This document shows, piece after piece, positions 1-8,888 of a stretch of 64,000 nt of DNA. Below the pieces are notes generated by a model. That model saw only the letters and a list, made by a program, of their open reading frames with translations. It did no database searches and was not told the origin of the DNA. Source of the stretch: Rufibacter latericius. Lineage in GTDB: Bacteria; Bacteroidota; Bacteroidia; Cytophagales; Hymenobacteraceae. The position numbers and the translations under genes are program-made. The DNA is taken from the NCBI RefSeq assembly GCF_003721515.1, contig NZ_RJJD01000008.1, positions 751,666-815,665 on the forward strand, in the 5' to 3' direction. Position 1 is the stretch's first letter; the number at the start of each line of letters is the position of its first letter.

Positions 1-1894
1 TCTTCATGTACTGCACCACCGGATCAGCGGCCACCGACATCAGGCTTTCATCCGGACCGGCGTAGGCTTTCGGCTCGCGCTTGCTGGAGTCTGCCACCGA
101 GGTCTGTTCCATAATCGCTTCTTTGGACTTGAGAATGGTTCTTGGCGTGATGCCGTGCTCCAGGTTATATTCCATCTGCACCGCCCGCCGGCGATTGGTT
201 TCATCAATGGCGCGCTGCATGGAACCGGTCATCCGGTCGGCGTACATCAATACTTTCCCGTTCTCGTTCCGGGCAGCCCGGCCGATGGTCTGGATCAAGG
301 AGCGTTGGTCGCGCAGGAAACCTTCTTTATCAGTATCCAGAATAGCCACTAAGCTTACCTCAGGCAAGTCAAGACCCTCACGCAGCAAGTTCACGCCAAT
401 GAGCACGTCAATGATGCCCAAACGAAGCTCGCGCAGAATCTCCACCCGGTCCAGGGTTTTCACCTCAGAGTGAATGTACTTCACCTTGATGTTGAGGCGC
501 TCCATGTACTTGGTGAGTTCCTCGGCCATGCGTTTAGTCAGCGTGGTCACCAGAATACGGTCGCCGGACTTGATGCGGTTGTCCACCTCGTCCAACAAAT
601 CATCGATCTGGTTCTGGCTGGGTCTGATCTCAATCTCGGGGTCTAAAAGGCCGGTCGGACGGATGATCTGCTCTACCACCACGCCTTCCGATTTCTGGAT
701 CTCGTAGTCTCCGGGGGTGGCACTCACGAAAATGACCTGGTGCATCACGCTCTCAAACTCATTGAAGGTAAGCGGACGGTTGTCCATGGCAGCCGGTAAC
801 CGGAAGCCGTATTCCACCAGGGCAGTTTTACGCGAGCGGTCACCGCCCCACATGGCGCGTACCTGCGGCAACGTAGCGTGGCTCTCGTCAATGACCATCA
901 GGAAATCATCTGGGAAGTAGTCCAAGAGACAGAACGGACGGGCACCGGGCTCGCGGCGGTCGAAATAGCGGGAGTAGTTCTCAATACCGGAGCAGTAACC
1001 CAGTTCCCGGATCATCTCCAAATCAAACTCAGTGCGCTCTTTGATGCGTTTTGCTTCGTTGTCGCGGCCTTCTTTCAGGAAGTACTCATGCTGGGCCACC
1101 ATATCGAACTGAATCTCGTTGATGGCTTGGTTCAGCGTGTCTTTACCCGTCACGAAGAGGTTGGCCGGAAACAGCGAAATACCTTCTTCATCGGCGATTT
1201 TCTTCCCGCTCTGCGGATCTATGCGCTGGATGGACTCAATCTCATCGCCCCAGAAATAGATGCGGTAAGCGAAATCGGCGTAAGCCGGGAAAATGTCTAC
1301 GGTATCGCCCTTCACCCGGAAGGTTCCACGTGTGAACTCCACCTCGGTGCGGCTGTAGAGAATGGACACGAATTGGTACAACAGGTTGTTGCGGCTCACT
1401 TTCATACCCGGCGCCAACGGAATCACGTTTTTCCCGAACTCCTCGGGGTTCCCGATACCGTAAATACAGCTCACCGATGCCACCACAATCACATCGCGGC
1501 GGCCAGAAAGCAGCGCGGAGGTGGCGTGAAGCCGAAGTTTCTCAATCTCTTCGTTGATGGCCAGGTCTTTCTCAATGAACACATCAGAGGAAGCGATGTA
1601 GGCCTCGGGCTGGTAATAGTCATAGTAGGAGATAAAGTACTCTACCGCGTTGTTGGGGAAGAACTGCTTGAACTCACCGTAAAGCTGCGCAGCCAGCGTT
1701 TTGTTGTGGCACAGCACCAAGGTAGGTTTTTTCACCTCCTGAATCACGTTGGCCACGGTGAAGGTTTTACCGGTACCCGTGGCACCTAGCAATACCTGTG
1801 CGTGTTCGCCCGTCTTTATGCCGCGCACCAGTTCCTTGATGGCTTTGGGCTGGTCGCCGGTAGGTTGGAATTCTGATGTTAATTGAAAATCCAT
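1..1894 (-). CDS. uvrB: UvrABC system protein B (partial, 3' end outside window)
   Basis: Damage-recognition helicase subunit of nucleotide excision repair; it receives the lesion from UvrA and recruits UvrC. Reading the minus strand from the ATG at 1894 gives an open frame to the window edge (about 631 residues), so the C-terminal tail (family total about 670) is missing. Visible motifs: Walker A GATGTGKT at residues 37-44, the aromatic run [14 protein letters not shown] of the DNA-binding beta-hairpin region, helicase motif DESHATLPQ, and GRAARN of motif VI. The protein starts [19 protein letters not shown], typical of UvrB. A TACCTTTG promoter element lies just upstream. The several plus-strand open frames across this stretch are antisense shadows. 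Confidence 0.97.
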   Translation of the reverse strand, partial: MDFQLTSEFQPTGDQPKAIKELVRGIKTGEHAQVLLGATGTGKTFTVANVIQEVKKPTLVLCHNKTLAAQLYGEFKQFFPNNAVEYFISYYDYYQPEAYIASSDVFIEKDLAINEEIEKLRLHATSALLSGRRDVIVVASVSCIYGIGNPEEFGKNVIPLAPGMKVSRNNLLYQFVSILYSRTEVEFTRGTFRVKGDTVDIFPAYADFAYRIYFWGDEIESIQRIDPQSGKKIADEEGISLFPANLFVTGKDTLNQAINEIQFDMVAQHEYFLKEGRDNEAKRIKERTEFDLEMIRELGYCSGIENYSRYFDRREPGARPFCLLDYFPDDFLMVIDESHATLPQVRAMWGGDRSRKTALVEYGFRLPAAMDNRPLTFNEFESVMHQVIFVSATPGDYEIQKSEGVVVEQIIRPTGLLDPEIEIRPSQNQIDDLLDEVDNRIKSGDRILVTTLTKRMAEELTKYMERLNIKVKYIHSEVKTLDRVEILRELRLGIIDVLIGVNLLREGLDLPEVSLVAILDTDKEGFLRDQRSLIQTIGRAARNENGKVLMYADRMTGSMQRAIDETNRRRAVQMEYNLEHGITPRTILKSKEAIMEQTSVADSSKREPKAYAGPDESLMSVAADPVVQYMK

Positions 1895-1912
1895 AGAGGA
1901 ATTAAATACAAT

Positions 1913-1920
1913 CAAAGGTA
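1913..1920 (-). promoter_or_regulatory. Putative -7 element of uvrB
   Basis: On the minus strand this reads TACCTTTG, matching the Bacteroidetes -7 consensus TAnnTTTG, 18 bp before the uvrB ATG. No TTG lies at the ideal distance upstream (candidates at 14 and 23 bp), so only the -7 part is supported. Confidence 0.35.
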
Positions 1921-2009
1921 ACGTATTATAACACCAAGCTGCGCAAGAGAGTTTAGCTCGGTGCTAAATTTACTGGTGTTTTAGGGCTCCTTTACTAAAA
2001 TAACGCAAA

Positions 2010-2036
2010 AAACGCCGCTTTACACAAGCGGCGTTT
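2010..2036 (-). terminator. Intrinsic terminator of the 2069-2425 lipoprotein gene
   Basis: Arms at 2010-2020 and 2026-2036 form a perfect 11-bp stem (AAGCGGCGTTT on the minus strand) with a 5-nt loop, followed by a T-rich tract on the minus strand. It sits 33 bp beyond the lipoprotein stop codon. The T-rich flank at about 1977-2009 also resembles a degenerate copy of the dispersed palindrome listed elsewhere. Confidence 0.75.
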
Positions 2037-2068
2037 CTGGTTTCTATGAGGTAGGAAAATCTTTAAAC

Positions 2069-2425
2069 TTAGTTACAAGGCGTTTCGCTCACGGAAAGCA
2101 CCTTCACATGCGGATAAATGATAGGAATAAAGCCCGGGCAATCAGGCGCTTCGCTCTGGGACATAGCCCGCATGGTGATGTACAGGGTTTTGCCGGGCAC
2201 CTGGTAAACCGGATGCAGGTCAAAGGTGTTCACGTACACCGTGTCATTGTTGGGCTTTGTATCTACAATTCGGGCAGCGGCGGTATCTAAGACAGCCAAT
2301 ACGGTGCCACAGCCCTGGTCTAAAACCACGGCCTGGAAACAATCACTGGTTACTTCCTTTTCTTCGCAGCTGGCCATAGCCAACATTCCCGCAAGTCCTA
2401 GAAAAGCCACTCTTCCTACTTTCAT
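2069..2425 (-). CDS. Small hypothetical lipoprotein
   Basis: A 118-residue protein with a lipoprotein signal: hydrophobic segment GLAGMLAMASC, with the lipobox cysteine at about residue 20. The mature part contains five further cysteines (one directly in the sequence DCFQ, one in QGCG, one in PDCPG, one in the final PCN), which could pair in the periplasm. I do not recognise the family. The chain seems all-beta, with alternating hydrophobic strands around YVNTFDLHPVYQVPG and TLYITMRAMS. It stands alone between uvrB and the next small gene and has its own terminator. Placement in the outer membrane or periplasm is inferred from the lipobox only. Confidence 0.75.
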   Translation of the reverse strand: MKVGRVAFLGLAGMLAMASCEEKEVTSDCFQAVVLDQGCGTVLAVLDTAAARIVDTKPNNDTVYVNTFDLHPVYQVPGKTLYITMRAMSQSEAPDCPGFIPIIYPHVKVLSVSETPCN

Positions 2426-2478
2426 TTATACTACTGCTCTGATTTTAAAATTGAAGATACTTTGGTGTTTTAAAAGAA

Positions 2479-2694
2479 TCAAGGTAAAAGTAAAGTTTTT
2501 CTTTTTATACTCTTGTCTACCAAGGCTTTCTGAACTTGCTCCTTCACGGCAGCTACCATATTCTCTTCTTTCTCGCTTACTACACTTTTGATTTCCTCTT
2601 TAAGCCAAAGGGCGGCGGTTCCTACGTACAGGGGAACGGAGAATAATAATGCCCAGGTTCTTACTACTTTGGGGAGAGAGCAAGTCTTGTTCAT
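2479..2694 (-). CDS. Small single-pass membrane protein (hypothetical)
   Basis: A 71-residue protein if started at the ATG at 2694 (MNKTCSLPKVVRTW...). An upstream ATG at 2754 in the same frame would add 20 residues without signal character. Residues about 10-32 (VVRTWALLFSVPLYVGTAALWL) form one membrane segment, followed by a charged, probably helical segment (KEEIKSVVSEKEENMVAAVKEQ). It lies 94 bp after the sigma-factor-linked barrel gene on the same strand and may be co-transcribed. No family is recognised and no function is proposed. Confidence 0.5.
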   Translation of the reverse strand: MNKTCSLPKVVRTWALLFSVPLYVGTAALWLKEEIKSVVSEKEENMVAAVKEQVQKALVDKSIKRKTLLLP

Positions 2695-2788
2695 AATGGT
2701 AAATGGACTTGGTAAGAGTACGCCTTGATAAATGAGACCATTTAAGGCAGGCAAACCCCTACTTCGGTTTGTAAAAAAGGTAAGCGCG

Positions 2789-4411
2789 TTATTTCGTAAG
2801 ACGCCATCTGCCGCCTATACTCACACCCAGTTGATAAGCGTTTTCCTGCTGCTGATCTCGTACCATGGGGGTAAGCGAGTACGTGAACTCAGGGGCTATC
2901 AGAATACTCATCTTCCTGGTGACGTCATATCCAACCCCAATTGAGGTAGTGGTTGCCCACTGTAGTGCATGGTAAGGCGAATCTTTGTCATTCAAGCCAA
3001 AGGTTACAGCCTGTACCTGATCTGTTTCTGGCACAATAGAGTTCTGCACAAGCAGGTTCATGTTGACCCCGCCAGAGAATAGAGCGTAGACTTTATTGAA
3101 GTTCAACCTGTAGGCCAGGCGAACCGGCAGGCCCACCTGCTGGTACCGGTACCTGGTATTGTACCGGTCTGTGCGGTTCACAAAAACAGGTTGCACGGCA
3201 GCCGCCCGATCCAAGGCACTGGCCACCAACGGGGCGCTTTTTCCGGAGTTTCCAGTAAAACTATTACCCACGTTTCCGGGAATGTAAGCCTGGGCATAGC
3301 CTCCCTGATACACCACGTAACTCTGAGTAGTTGTTGCCTCGTTCTGCGTATACAAGATCCCGGTCTCCAGCTGCCATTTGTCATTGAACCTGTAACTGGC
3401 TCCTACCAACGCCGAGTACGAGTAAGTAGGCGTATAGCTTTCGTTGTACTCTTCTACCGCTTGCCGGTACTCTTGGTAAACCTGAGACTGTCCTATTGCC
3501 GCATTGTCCATAGAAGGGTTGTTTCCTATTTTCACGGGGGCGTACGCATACTGAGGGCTGTACGCCATGGTCACGCTCCACTTGTAAACGTCCCCTTCTT
3601 CTGCTTCATTGCCTTTGCTAACCGGTTGGGCCTCGGCCGAGGTATTGTTCACGGTCTCTTTCAGAGCCAATATAGTCTTCTCAGGAGCTGCTTTGGAAGA
3701 ATCTATCGCTGCAGGCAAAGCCTTAGAAAAAGACAAAGTATTTATCAGGGATCGGGGAAATGGCTTGTCCGCCCCGCTTTGCGCAAAGCGGGAGTTGGCT
3801 TCCGCCGCTCCTTTTTCAGGTTGGGAAACGTTCTCCGGGGAAGCATTTCCCCTGGAAGGGCTTGCCGCCTGAATCTCCGGAGAAACCGGGGAGTTTACGC
3901 TTTGCTGCGCTTTTATTTCAAATGGTGCTTTGGTTTGTTGAGGAGAAACCGGGCCGGCAGTTTCTTTCCTAGTAGATCTTGCCACCGCTACTCTGCTGCT
4001 TTGGGGGGCTTTTCCTGAAAATGGCTTTGAAACAGACGCAACCTGCCCTGGTGGTTCGCTTTCTATTTGCACCACTTTCGTTTCTGAATCCTCTGGCCGG
4101 AAAACATCAGAGGAAACATCCCCCACTTTCTCCTGCGAAGTAGCCAAGGTATTACCCGGTTGCTCTACAAGCGAACCATCTTGCTGCCACAGAACAATGC
4201 CGGCAGAAATGAGCAGCAGCAGGAAAGCCGCAGCAATGGACCGGTACACCACCACCTGTCTCCTATACCGTTGCAGGTCATGGTTCTCCAATTCAAGATT
4301 CACGTTCTCCCAAATGCGGGGAGGTGGCGCACTCTCAGCCTCAGCAAAGCCCTTCCGGAAGATATCTTCCACTGACTGGCCTTGTTCCTTCTCAGCCGGT
4401 GACTTTTTCAT
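2789..4411 (-). CDS. Anti-sigma-like N-terminus fused to an outer-membrane beta-barrel
   Basis: 540 residues in three parts. Residues 1-55 are charged and lack a signal peptide (MKKSPAEKEQGQSVEDIFRK...), resembling the cytoplasmic part of anti-sigma factors. Residues about 57-76 form a membrane helix (SIAAAFLLLLISAGIVLW). About 195 residues rich in Ser, Pro, Ala, Glu and Lys follow. From about residue 278 the chain turns into alternating beta-strands of a PorT-type outer-membrane barrel (WSVTMAYSPQYAYAP to the final GGRWRLTK). Its start lies 20 bp inside the end of the ECF sigma gene, suggesting translational coupling. The inference is a transmembrane sigma regulator. The same architecture could also be an outer-membrane protein with an unusual anchored N-terminus. 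Confidence 0.8.
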   Translation of the reverse strand: MKKSPAEKEQGQSVEDIFRKGFAEAESAPPPRIWENVNLELENHDLQRYRRQVVVYRSIAAAFLLLLISAGIVLWQQDGSLVEQPGNTLATSQEKVGDVSSDVFRPEDSETKVVQIESEPPGQVASVSKPFSGKAPQSSRVAVARSTRKETAGPVSPQQTKAPFEIKAQQSVNSPVSPEIQAASPSRGNASPENVSQPEKGAAEANSRFAQSGADKPFPRSLINTLSFSKALPAAIDSSKAAPEKTILALKETVNNTSAEAQPVSKGNEAEEGDVYKWSVTMAYSPQYAYAPVKIGNNPSMDNAAIGQSQVYQEYRQAVEEYNESYTPTYSYSALVGASYRFNDKWQLETGILYTQNEATTTQSYVVYQGGYAQAYIPGNVGNSFTGNSGKSAPLVASALDRAAAVQPVFVNRTDRYNTRYRYQQVGLPVRLAYRLNFNKVYALFSGGVNMNLLVQNSIVPETDQVQAVTFGLNDKDSPYHALQWATTTSIGVGYDVTRKMSILIAPEFTYSLTPMVRDQQQENAYQLGVSIGGRWRLTK

Positions 4412-4967
4412 GGTATTGCTGTTTTAACCGCAGCAAGGCCTGCCGTAAGCTGGCGCGGGCGCGGGAGTATTGTGACTTTGAAGTACTTTCGGTTATGTCC
4501 AGCATCTCCCCAATTTCTTTGTGGGAGAAGCCTTCAATGGCATACAGGTTGAAAACCGCCTGATAGCGAGGCGGTAATGCCCGCACCAACTCCAACAGTT
4601 CTTCATAGGCAAACTGGCTGTCTATGGAATCATGCTCGGAGACATCTTCCCACTCTTCCTCCTGGTCAGTGACCATCAGGTGCCGGTTGGTGCGCTGGTG
4701 TTTCAGGGCCGTATTGATCACGATCCGCTTTATCCAGAACTCCAGGGGGCATTCGCTTTTGAAGTTCTTCAGGTAAAGGAAGACCTTCACAAAAGAGTCC
4801 TGGAGAATATCTTCGGCCTCAAAATCCGTTCGGGCATACCGCTTACTCACGACCAGCATTTTGCCCGCATACTGTTGGTACAGCTGTTGCTGAGCATCTC
4901 GCTTGCCGGCCACAGCCCTTTTGATAAGGTCTGCCTCGGTAGGATCTTTCGGTCTGAAAATTTTCAA
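4392..4967 (-). CDS. RNA polymerase ECF-type sigma factor
   Basis: 191 residues, the usual ECF length. Region 2 spans about residues 20-90, with the core-binding and -10 recognition segment around FEAEDILQDSFVKVFLYLKNF. Region 4 spans about 125-180, with the helix-turn-helix FSHKEIGEMLDITESTSKSQYSRARASLRQ split by a short linker. It directs RNA polymerase to a small regulon. The downstream gene overlaps its end by 20 bp and encodes a protein with an anti-sigma-like N-terminus, the usual partner arrangement. The regulon cannot be deduced here. A weak TTACTTTG lies upstream near 5043-5050. Confidence 0.93.
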   Translation of the reverse strand: MKIFRPKDPTEADLIKRAVAGKRDAQQQLYQQYAGKMLVVSKRYARTDFEAEDILQDSFVKVFLYLKNFKSECPLEFWIKRIVINTALKHQRTNRHLMVTDQEEEWEDVSEHDSIDSQFAYEELLELVRALPPRYQAVFNLYAIEGFSHKEIGEMLDITESTSKSQYSRARASLRQALLRLKQQYHEKVTG

Positions 4968-5145
4968 CGGAGGGTCATTTAACTGATCTTCTACTGCTAA
5001 GAGCCTTCTGGTGCAGGAATGGTTGCATGGCGGTTGCGGCCAAAGTAAAAAAATTATTTCAGCAGGCTGAATAATCTTTGGAGCACAGAAAGATACCTAG
5101 AAATTCAGGTAGATGCCAGTTAGACAATAGGTGAAGGAGCCACTG

Positions 5146-5183
5146 CTTTAGGGCCGTTTTCCAGAAAGAAGGCTTGAAATAAG
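5146..5183. repeat. Dispersed intergenic palindrome, copy a
   Basis: T-rich left arm (CTTTAGGGCCGTTTT), centre CCAG and A-rich right arm (AAAGAAGGCTTGAAAT) match the imperfect palindrome seen in other gaps of this window. This copy ends directly beside the aroE stop codon. Confidence 0.5.
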
Positions 5184-5184
5184 A

Positions 5185-5922
5185 TTAGCTTTGCCAGATT
5201 TGCCAGGCTACCTCGGCCTGAAGGCAGAGCATCTCATAGCCGTTGATGGTCTTGGCCCCCATTTCCTTTCCGCGTTTCATAAAAAGGGTCTCGGCGGGAT
5301 TGTACACCAGGTCATACAGGTAATGGTGCGAGGACAAGAGGTGGTACGGAATGGCCGGAGCCTCGTCTTCTTTGGGGAAGGTGCCTACCGGAGTGGCGTT
5401 GATGATGAGGGAAACAGAAGACATGAAACCAGCCGTGAGCTCCTCGTAGGTAAGGTGACCTGGTTTCTTCTCCCTGGAGACGACTTTGTAGGAAATGTTC
5501 AGGTATTCCAGCGCGGCTATTACTGCCTTGGCCGCCCCGCCCGTTCCCAATACCAGCGCCTGTGACAGCGGGAAACACGGATAAAAATGCTGCAGTGACT
5601 GCATGAATCCCTGGTAGTCTGAATTGTGGCCAATAAGCCGGCCGTTGTCAAACTTAATCACATTCACCGCCCCAATGCGAGCAGTGGCAGGCTCCAGTTC
5701 ATCCAGAAAAGGAATTATGGCTTCTTTATACGGAATAGTGACATTCAACCCTTTCAGGTTAGGATGGGCTTGCAGGAGCGCCGGAAACTCATAGATGGAG
5801 TCTAACTCAAAGAGATGGTACACACTGTTCTCAATTCCATCGGTCCGGAATTTTTCTGTGAAGTACTTCTGAGAGAAAGAGTGAGACAGCTTATACCCAA
5901 TCAGCCCGTATTCATTTTCCAT
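5185..5922 (-). CDS. aroE: Shikimate dehydrogenase
   Basis: Reduces 3-dehydroshikimate to shikimate with NADPH in aromatic amino-acid biosynthesis. The 245-residue length is slightly short for the family but complete. Substrate-binding SHS is in GYKLSHSFSQ (residues 9-18), the catalytic lysine is in NVTIPYKE (Lys66), followed by HNSDYQGF, and the dinucleotide-binding loop is VLGTGGAAKAV. The C-terminal YDLVYNP and NGYEML motifs are also typical. It is the last gene of the TPR-comA-dedA-aroE operon, starting 32 bp after the DedA stop. Confidence 0.95.
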   Translation of the reverse strand: MENEYGLIGYKLSHSFSQKYFTEKFRTDGIENSVYHLFELDSIYEFPALLQAHPNLKGLNVTIPYKEAIIPFLDELEPATARIGAVNVIKFDNGRLIGHNSDYQGFMQSLQHFYPCFPLSQALVLGTGGAAKAVIAALEYLNISYKVVSREKKPGHLTYEELTAGFMSSVSLIINATPVGTFPKEDEAPAIPYHLLSSHHYLYDLVYNPAETLFMKRGKEMGAKTINGYEMLCLQAEVAWQIWQS

Positions 5923-5954
5923 GGCGGCATTCTGCGAGTTGGCACTACCTACCC

Positions 5955-6599
5955 TTACTGGTGCTTGGGGCTCATTTTCTGTTTTACCAATTCATAGATT
6001 GGCGGAATGATGGAGATCAGAATGATCCCGAAAATCACTAAGGTGAAGTTTTTCTTCACAATTGGAATGTTCCCGAAGATGAAGCCAGCGACCACAAAGC
6101 CCACTACCCACAGAAAGCCTCCTATGATGTTGTAGGACAAGAATTTGCTGTACTTCATGGTTCCTACACCAGCCACAAACGGGGCAAACGTACGGATAAT
6201 AGGAATGAAACGGGCAAAGATGATGGTTTTGCCGCCATGTTTCTCATAGAAGGCTTGGGTCTTCAGGAGATATTCCCGCTTCAGGAACCGGTAGTCTCGT
6301 TTGAATACCTTCGGCCCGAAGTAATCCCCGATAAGGTAGTTTAGAGTATCTCCTAGGAAAGCGGCCACAAAAAGCAATACCAGCAAAAGCCAGATATTCA
6401 ACACTCCGGTAGCGGCAAACGCCCCAGCGGCAAATAAAAGAGAGTCACCGGGAAGGAACGGCATTACTACCACACCTGTCTCCACAAAAATAATAAGGAA
6501 GAGAATGGCATAGGTCCAGGTGCCGTAGTCAGAGATAATTTGGCTAAGGTGCTGATCCAGGTGCAGGAAAAGGTCGATGAACTGGCGGAGTAACTCCAT
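5955..6599 (-). CDS. DedA family (VTT domain) integral membrane protein
   Basis: 214 residues with several membrane segments (about 25-50, 55-80, 135-160 and 170-195). The DedA core motif is recognisable: the acidic residue in FVETGVVVMPFLPGDSLLF, followed by the amphipathic arginine-containing stretch IIFARFIPIIRTFAPFVAG. DedA proteins act in the inner membrane as proton-coupled transporters or lipid scramblases; for some members undecaprenyl phosphate is the cargo. The specific cargo here is unknown. It sits 21 bp after comA and 32 bp before aroE, so it is very likely co-transcribed with both. Confidence 0.92.
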   Translation of the reverse strand: MELLRQFIDLFLHLDQHLSQIISDYGTWTYAILFLIIFVETGVVVMPFLPGDSLLFAAGAFAATGVLNIWLLLVLLFVAAFLGDTLNYLIGDYFGPKVFKRDYRFLKREYLLKTQAFYEKHGGKTIIFARFIPIIRTFAPFVAGVGTMKYSKFLSYNIIGGFLWVVGFVVAGFIFGNIPIVKKNFTLVIFGIILISIIPPIYELVKQKMSPKHQ

Positions 6600-6620
6600 G
6601 AAAGAGGTAGCTAAGAGAGG

Positions 6621-7403
6621 TTAGATCAGTTTGTCTAATAAAGTTTTGTCCAGGAAATGGGTGAAGGTATCGCCTCTAAGTCCCAACCGGATGGTTTCCA
6701 AGGGAACAATCTCATTTGGCGAGATATTGCCCAGGTTCACGTTGGCCCCCAGCAATTTGATAAAGAATACTTGCTGTGCTTTTTGGGGAGCTTCCCAGAT
6801 GATTTTCTCAAACGGAATCTTGGTGAGAATCTCTTCTACCAGCCCGCTCCTTACTTCACCAGTTGAGCGGAAAAGCCCCACGTTCCCGGCTTCTCTTGAT
6901 TCGCCAATCACTTTCCAGGCACCCGCATCCAGCTCGGCCTGCATCAGGCTGATCCATTTGTAAGGAGGAATGATTTTCTGGTCGTCTTTTGACCCAACCT
7001 CGGAAAGCACGGTAACCTGCTCGGCTAAAGTGCGGATGTACTGACATTTAAGATCATGGTCCATTTCAATAGATCCATCAGATATCTCGGCATAAGTCAG
7101 TTTATACTTATCCAGCAACTTCCGGTAATCCTCAAATTGGCCACGCACTAAAAACGCCTCAAACAGGGTCCCTCCCAAATACACCGGGATTCCGGCCGCC
7201 CTGTAAATCCCAATTTTCTCGTCTAGGTTAGGGGTCACAAAAGATGTAGCCCACCCCAATTTGACGATATCTACGTACTCCCCCGCAACCTCAACAAAAT
7301 TTTCAGTTTCTCTTAAGCTCAGGCCTTTGTCCATGGCCATGGTGAAACCGCTCTCTCTAGGTTTAGAGGTGCGTTGGGGAAGGTGGGAAAGTTCGTAGTT
7401 CAT
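6621..7403 (-). CDS. comA: Phosphosulfolactate synthase (ComA family)
   Basis: TIM-barrel enzyme family that adds sulfite to phosphoenolpyruvate to give phosphosulfolactate. Diagnostic stretches: KPRESGFTMAMDKGLS near the N-terminus, VDIVKLGWATSFV, IPVYLGGTLFEAF, EISDGSI, and IIWEAPQKAQQVFFIKLLGANVNLGNI towards the C-terminus. I chose the ATG at 7403 (MNYELSH): the ATG further upstream at 7430 would overlap the end of the TPR gene, while 7403 lies 7 bp after its stop. Length is then 260 residues, normal for the family. In archaea the product feeds coenzyme M. In Bacteroidetes a role in sulfonate (for example sulfonolipid) synthesis is only an inference. Confidence 0.9.
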   Translation of the reverse strand: MNYELSHLPQRTSKPRESGFTMAMDKGLSLRETENFVEVAGEYVDIVKLGWATSFVTPNLDEKIGIYRAAGIPVYLGGTLFEAFLVRGQFEDYRKLLDKYKLTYAEISDGSIEMDHDLKCQYIRTLAEQVTVLSEVGSKDDQKIIPPYKWISLMQAELDAGAWKVIGESREAGNVGLFRSTGEVRSGLVEEILTKIPFEKIIWEAPQKAQQVFFIKLLGANVNLGNISPNEIVPLETIRLGLRGDTFTHFLDKTLLDKLI

Positions 7404-7410
7404 GCACTGT

Positions 7411-8811
7411 TTATTTGCGATACTGGTCAATCAGGCGGGCCAACGCTCGCTGCGACTCCAGCTCAGGAAAGAAATCAAAAAGAAGCTTATGCTTATCGAA
7501 GTCCAAAATTAGAGCATTTTCTAGATAATTATATGCTTGTTTATACTTTCCTGCTGCTAAACTATAGGCGCATAAGCGGTACTGAAGCTCGGCTTCATCT
7601 GGTTGCAGCTCTAATGCGTTCAGAAGCAAATCAATAGCTCCTTCGTAATTACCTTGCTCGTAGAGAATGATAGACCAGTTGAGCCAGATGTCTTTGTTCT
7701 CCGGAGCCAATGTGCTGGCTTGCTCATACGCTTCCACGCTGGAAATAATATTCCCCAATTGGTACTCTGCAGCAGCTAGAGCCAGCCAATAATCTGAGTT
7801 CTCTGCGTAAAAAGAAATTGCCTTTCGGTAGAAATGAACTGCCTCCATCCATTTTCCCTGCAAATCAAGAATCACCCCAATCCCGAACCACGCTTCATCC
7901 ATCTCCGGGGAAAGGTCAATGGCTTTCTGGTAATACTTGTGCGATAGATCCCACTGGGAGAGCTTTTCATAGCACTCCCCAATGTTGCAAAGAATATCTG
8001 CGTTGGGTTCTGTGTGCTCCAAGGCTCCCTGAAAAGACTCAATGGCCTTGGTGAACTCGCCCATGTACACATAGTTATTGGCAAGGTTCACGTAAGCGGG
8101 GGCCAAATCTGGCTGGATCAACGTGGCATATTCGTAGGCACCCACCGCTTTCTCATGGCTTCCCAGTCGGCTGAAGGCCAAACCCAGATTAAACCACGCC
8201 ATGGCGGAGTAAGGATCTTCATCTACAAACCCTTGAAAGAAAGCAATAACATCTTCGCCCTCACCCGTAATTTCAAGACAGTACAGAAGTTCCTGCAGTG
8301 CCAGTTCATTTTCTATGTTCAGGAGCAGGCTCTTCTTATAGTATTTCATGGCAGCCTTGAACTTGCCCCAACTCTGATAAGAAAGCCCTATGTTGAAATA
8401 GATATCATCCTTCACATCAGACTGATCTACAGCCTGTTTAAAGCAATCAATGGCTAAGGCAAAATCACCCTTCTGATTAAAGATGATGCCTTTGGTTAAC
8501 GGAATATCTTCATTGTCTGGCTCCATCTGGGCCACTTCTTCCACCAGGTGCAGGGCTTCATCAAAAGCACCTAACATTGCCAGTACCTGCGCTTTGTCAA
8601 TCAGTAATTCGGTGGAGAAAGGATACTGCGTAATTCCCACATCACAGGCTTTCAAAGCCTGGCTATAGTTAAAACTATTAGCATAGTAATCTATGATACT
8701 CTCGTAATCAGAGAGATCAAAAAAAACAGTCGCATTGGCCTCCAACATGCTCTCAAACCTTCTTACGAGGTCCAGGTCTTCGTTGGAGAAATCTTCAAAA
8801 TTATCGTTCAT
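7411..8811 (-). CDS. Tetratricopeptide repeat protein
   Basis: 466 residues made almost entirely of about twelve TPR helix pairs, with the repeated pattern of conserved small and aromatic positions (for example AWFNLGLAFSRLGSHEKAV, DILCNIGECYEKLSQWDLS, DIWLNWSIILYEQGNYEGA). No signal peptide or membrane segment is seen, so it is probably a cytosolic scaffold; the partner is unknown. It is the first gene of the operon with comA, dedA and aroE. TPR scaffolds of this type do not allow a specific function to be named. Confidence 0.88.
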   Translation of the reverse strand: MNDNFEDFSNEDLDLVRRFESMLEANATVFFDLSDYESIIDYYANSFNYSQALKACDVGITQYPFSTELLIDKAQVLAMLGAFDEALHLVEEVAQMEPDNEDIPLTKGIIFNQKGDFALAIDCFKQAVDQSDVKDDIYFNIGLSYQSWGKFKAAMKYYKKSLLLNIENELALQELLYCLEITGEGEDVIAFFQGFVDEDPYSAMAWFNLGLAFSRLGSHEKAVGAYEYATLIQPDLAPAYVNLANNYVYMGEFTKAIESFQGALEHTEPNADILCNIGECYEKLSQWDLSHKYYQKAIDLSPEMDEAWFGIGVILDLQGKWMEAVHFYRKAISFYAENSDYWLALAAAEYQLGNIISSVEAYEQASTLAPENKDIWLNWSIILYEQGNYEGAIDLLLNALELQPDEAELQYRLCAYSLAAGKYKQAYNYLENALILDFDKHKLLFDFFPELESQRALARLIDQYRK

Positions 8812-8888
8812 CTACAAGTAAATCTCAACATGGGCACAAAAATTTCGTGTCCTTTTCCATACAACACCTTTCCCCGCCAAGAGGTGCT

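Noticed and set aside
878-1789. 303-residue plus-strand open frame
   Set aside because: It is antisense to uvrB, which is clearly the coding strand from its conserved motifs; no start context or family match.
3191-4018. 275-residue plus-strand open frame
   Set aside because: Antisense to the sigma-linked barrel gene; composition rich in Arg, Leu and Ser as expected from a shadow frame.
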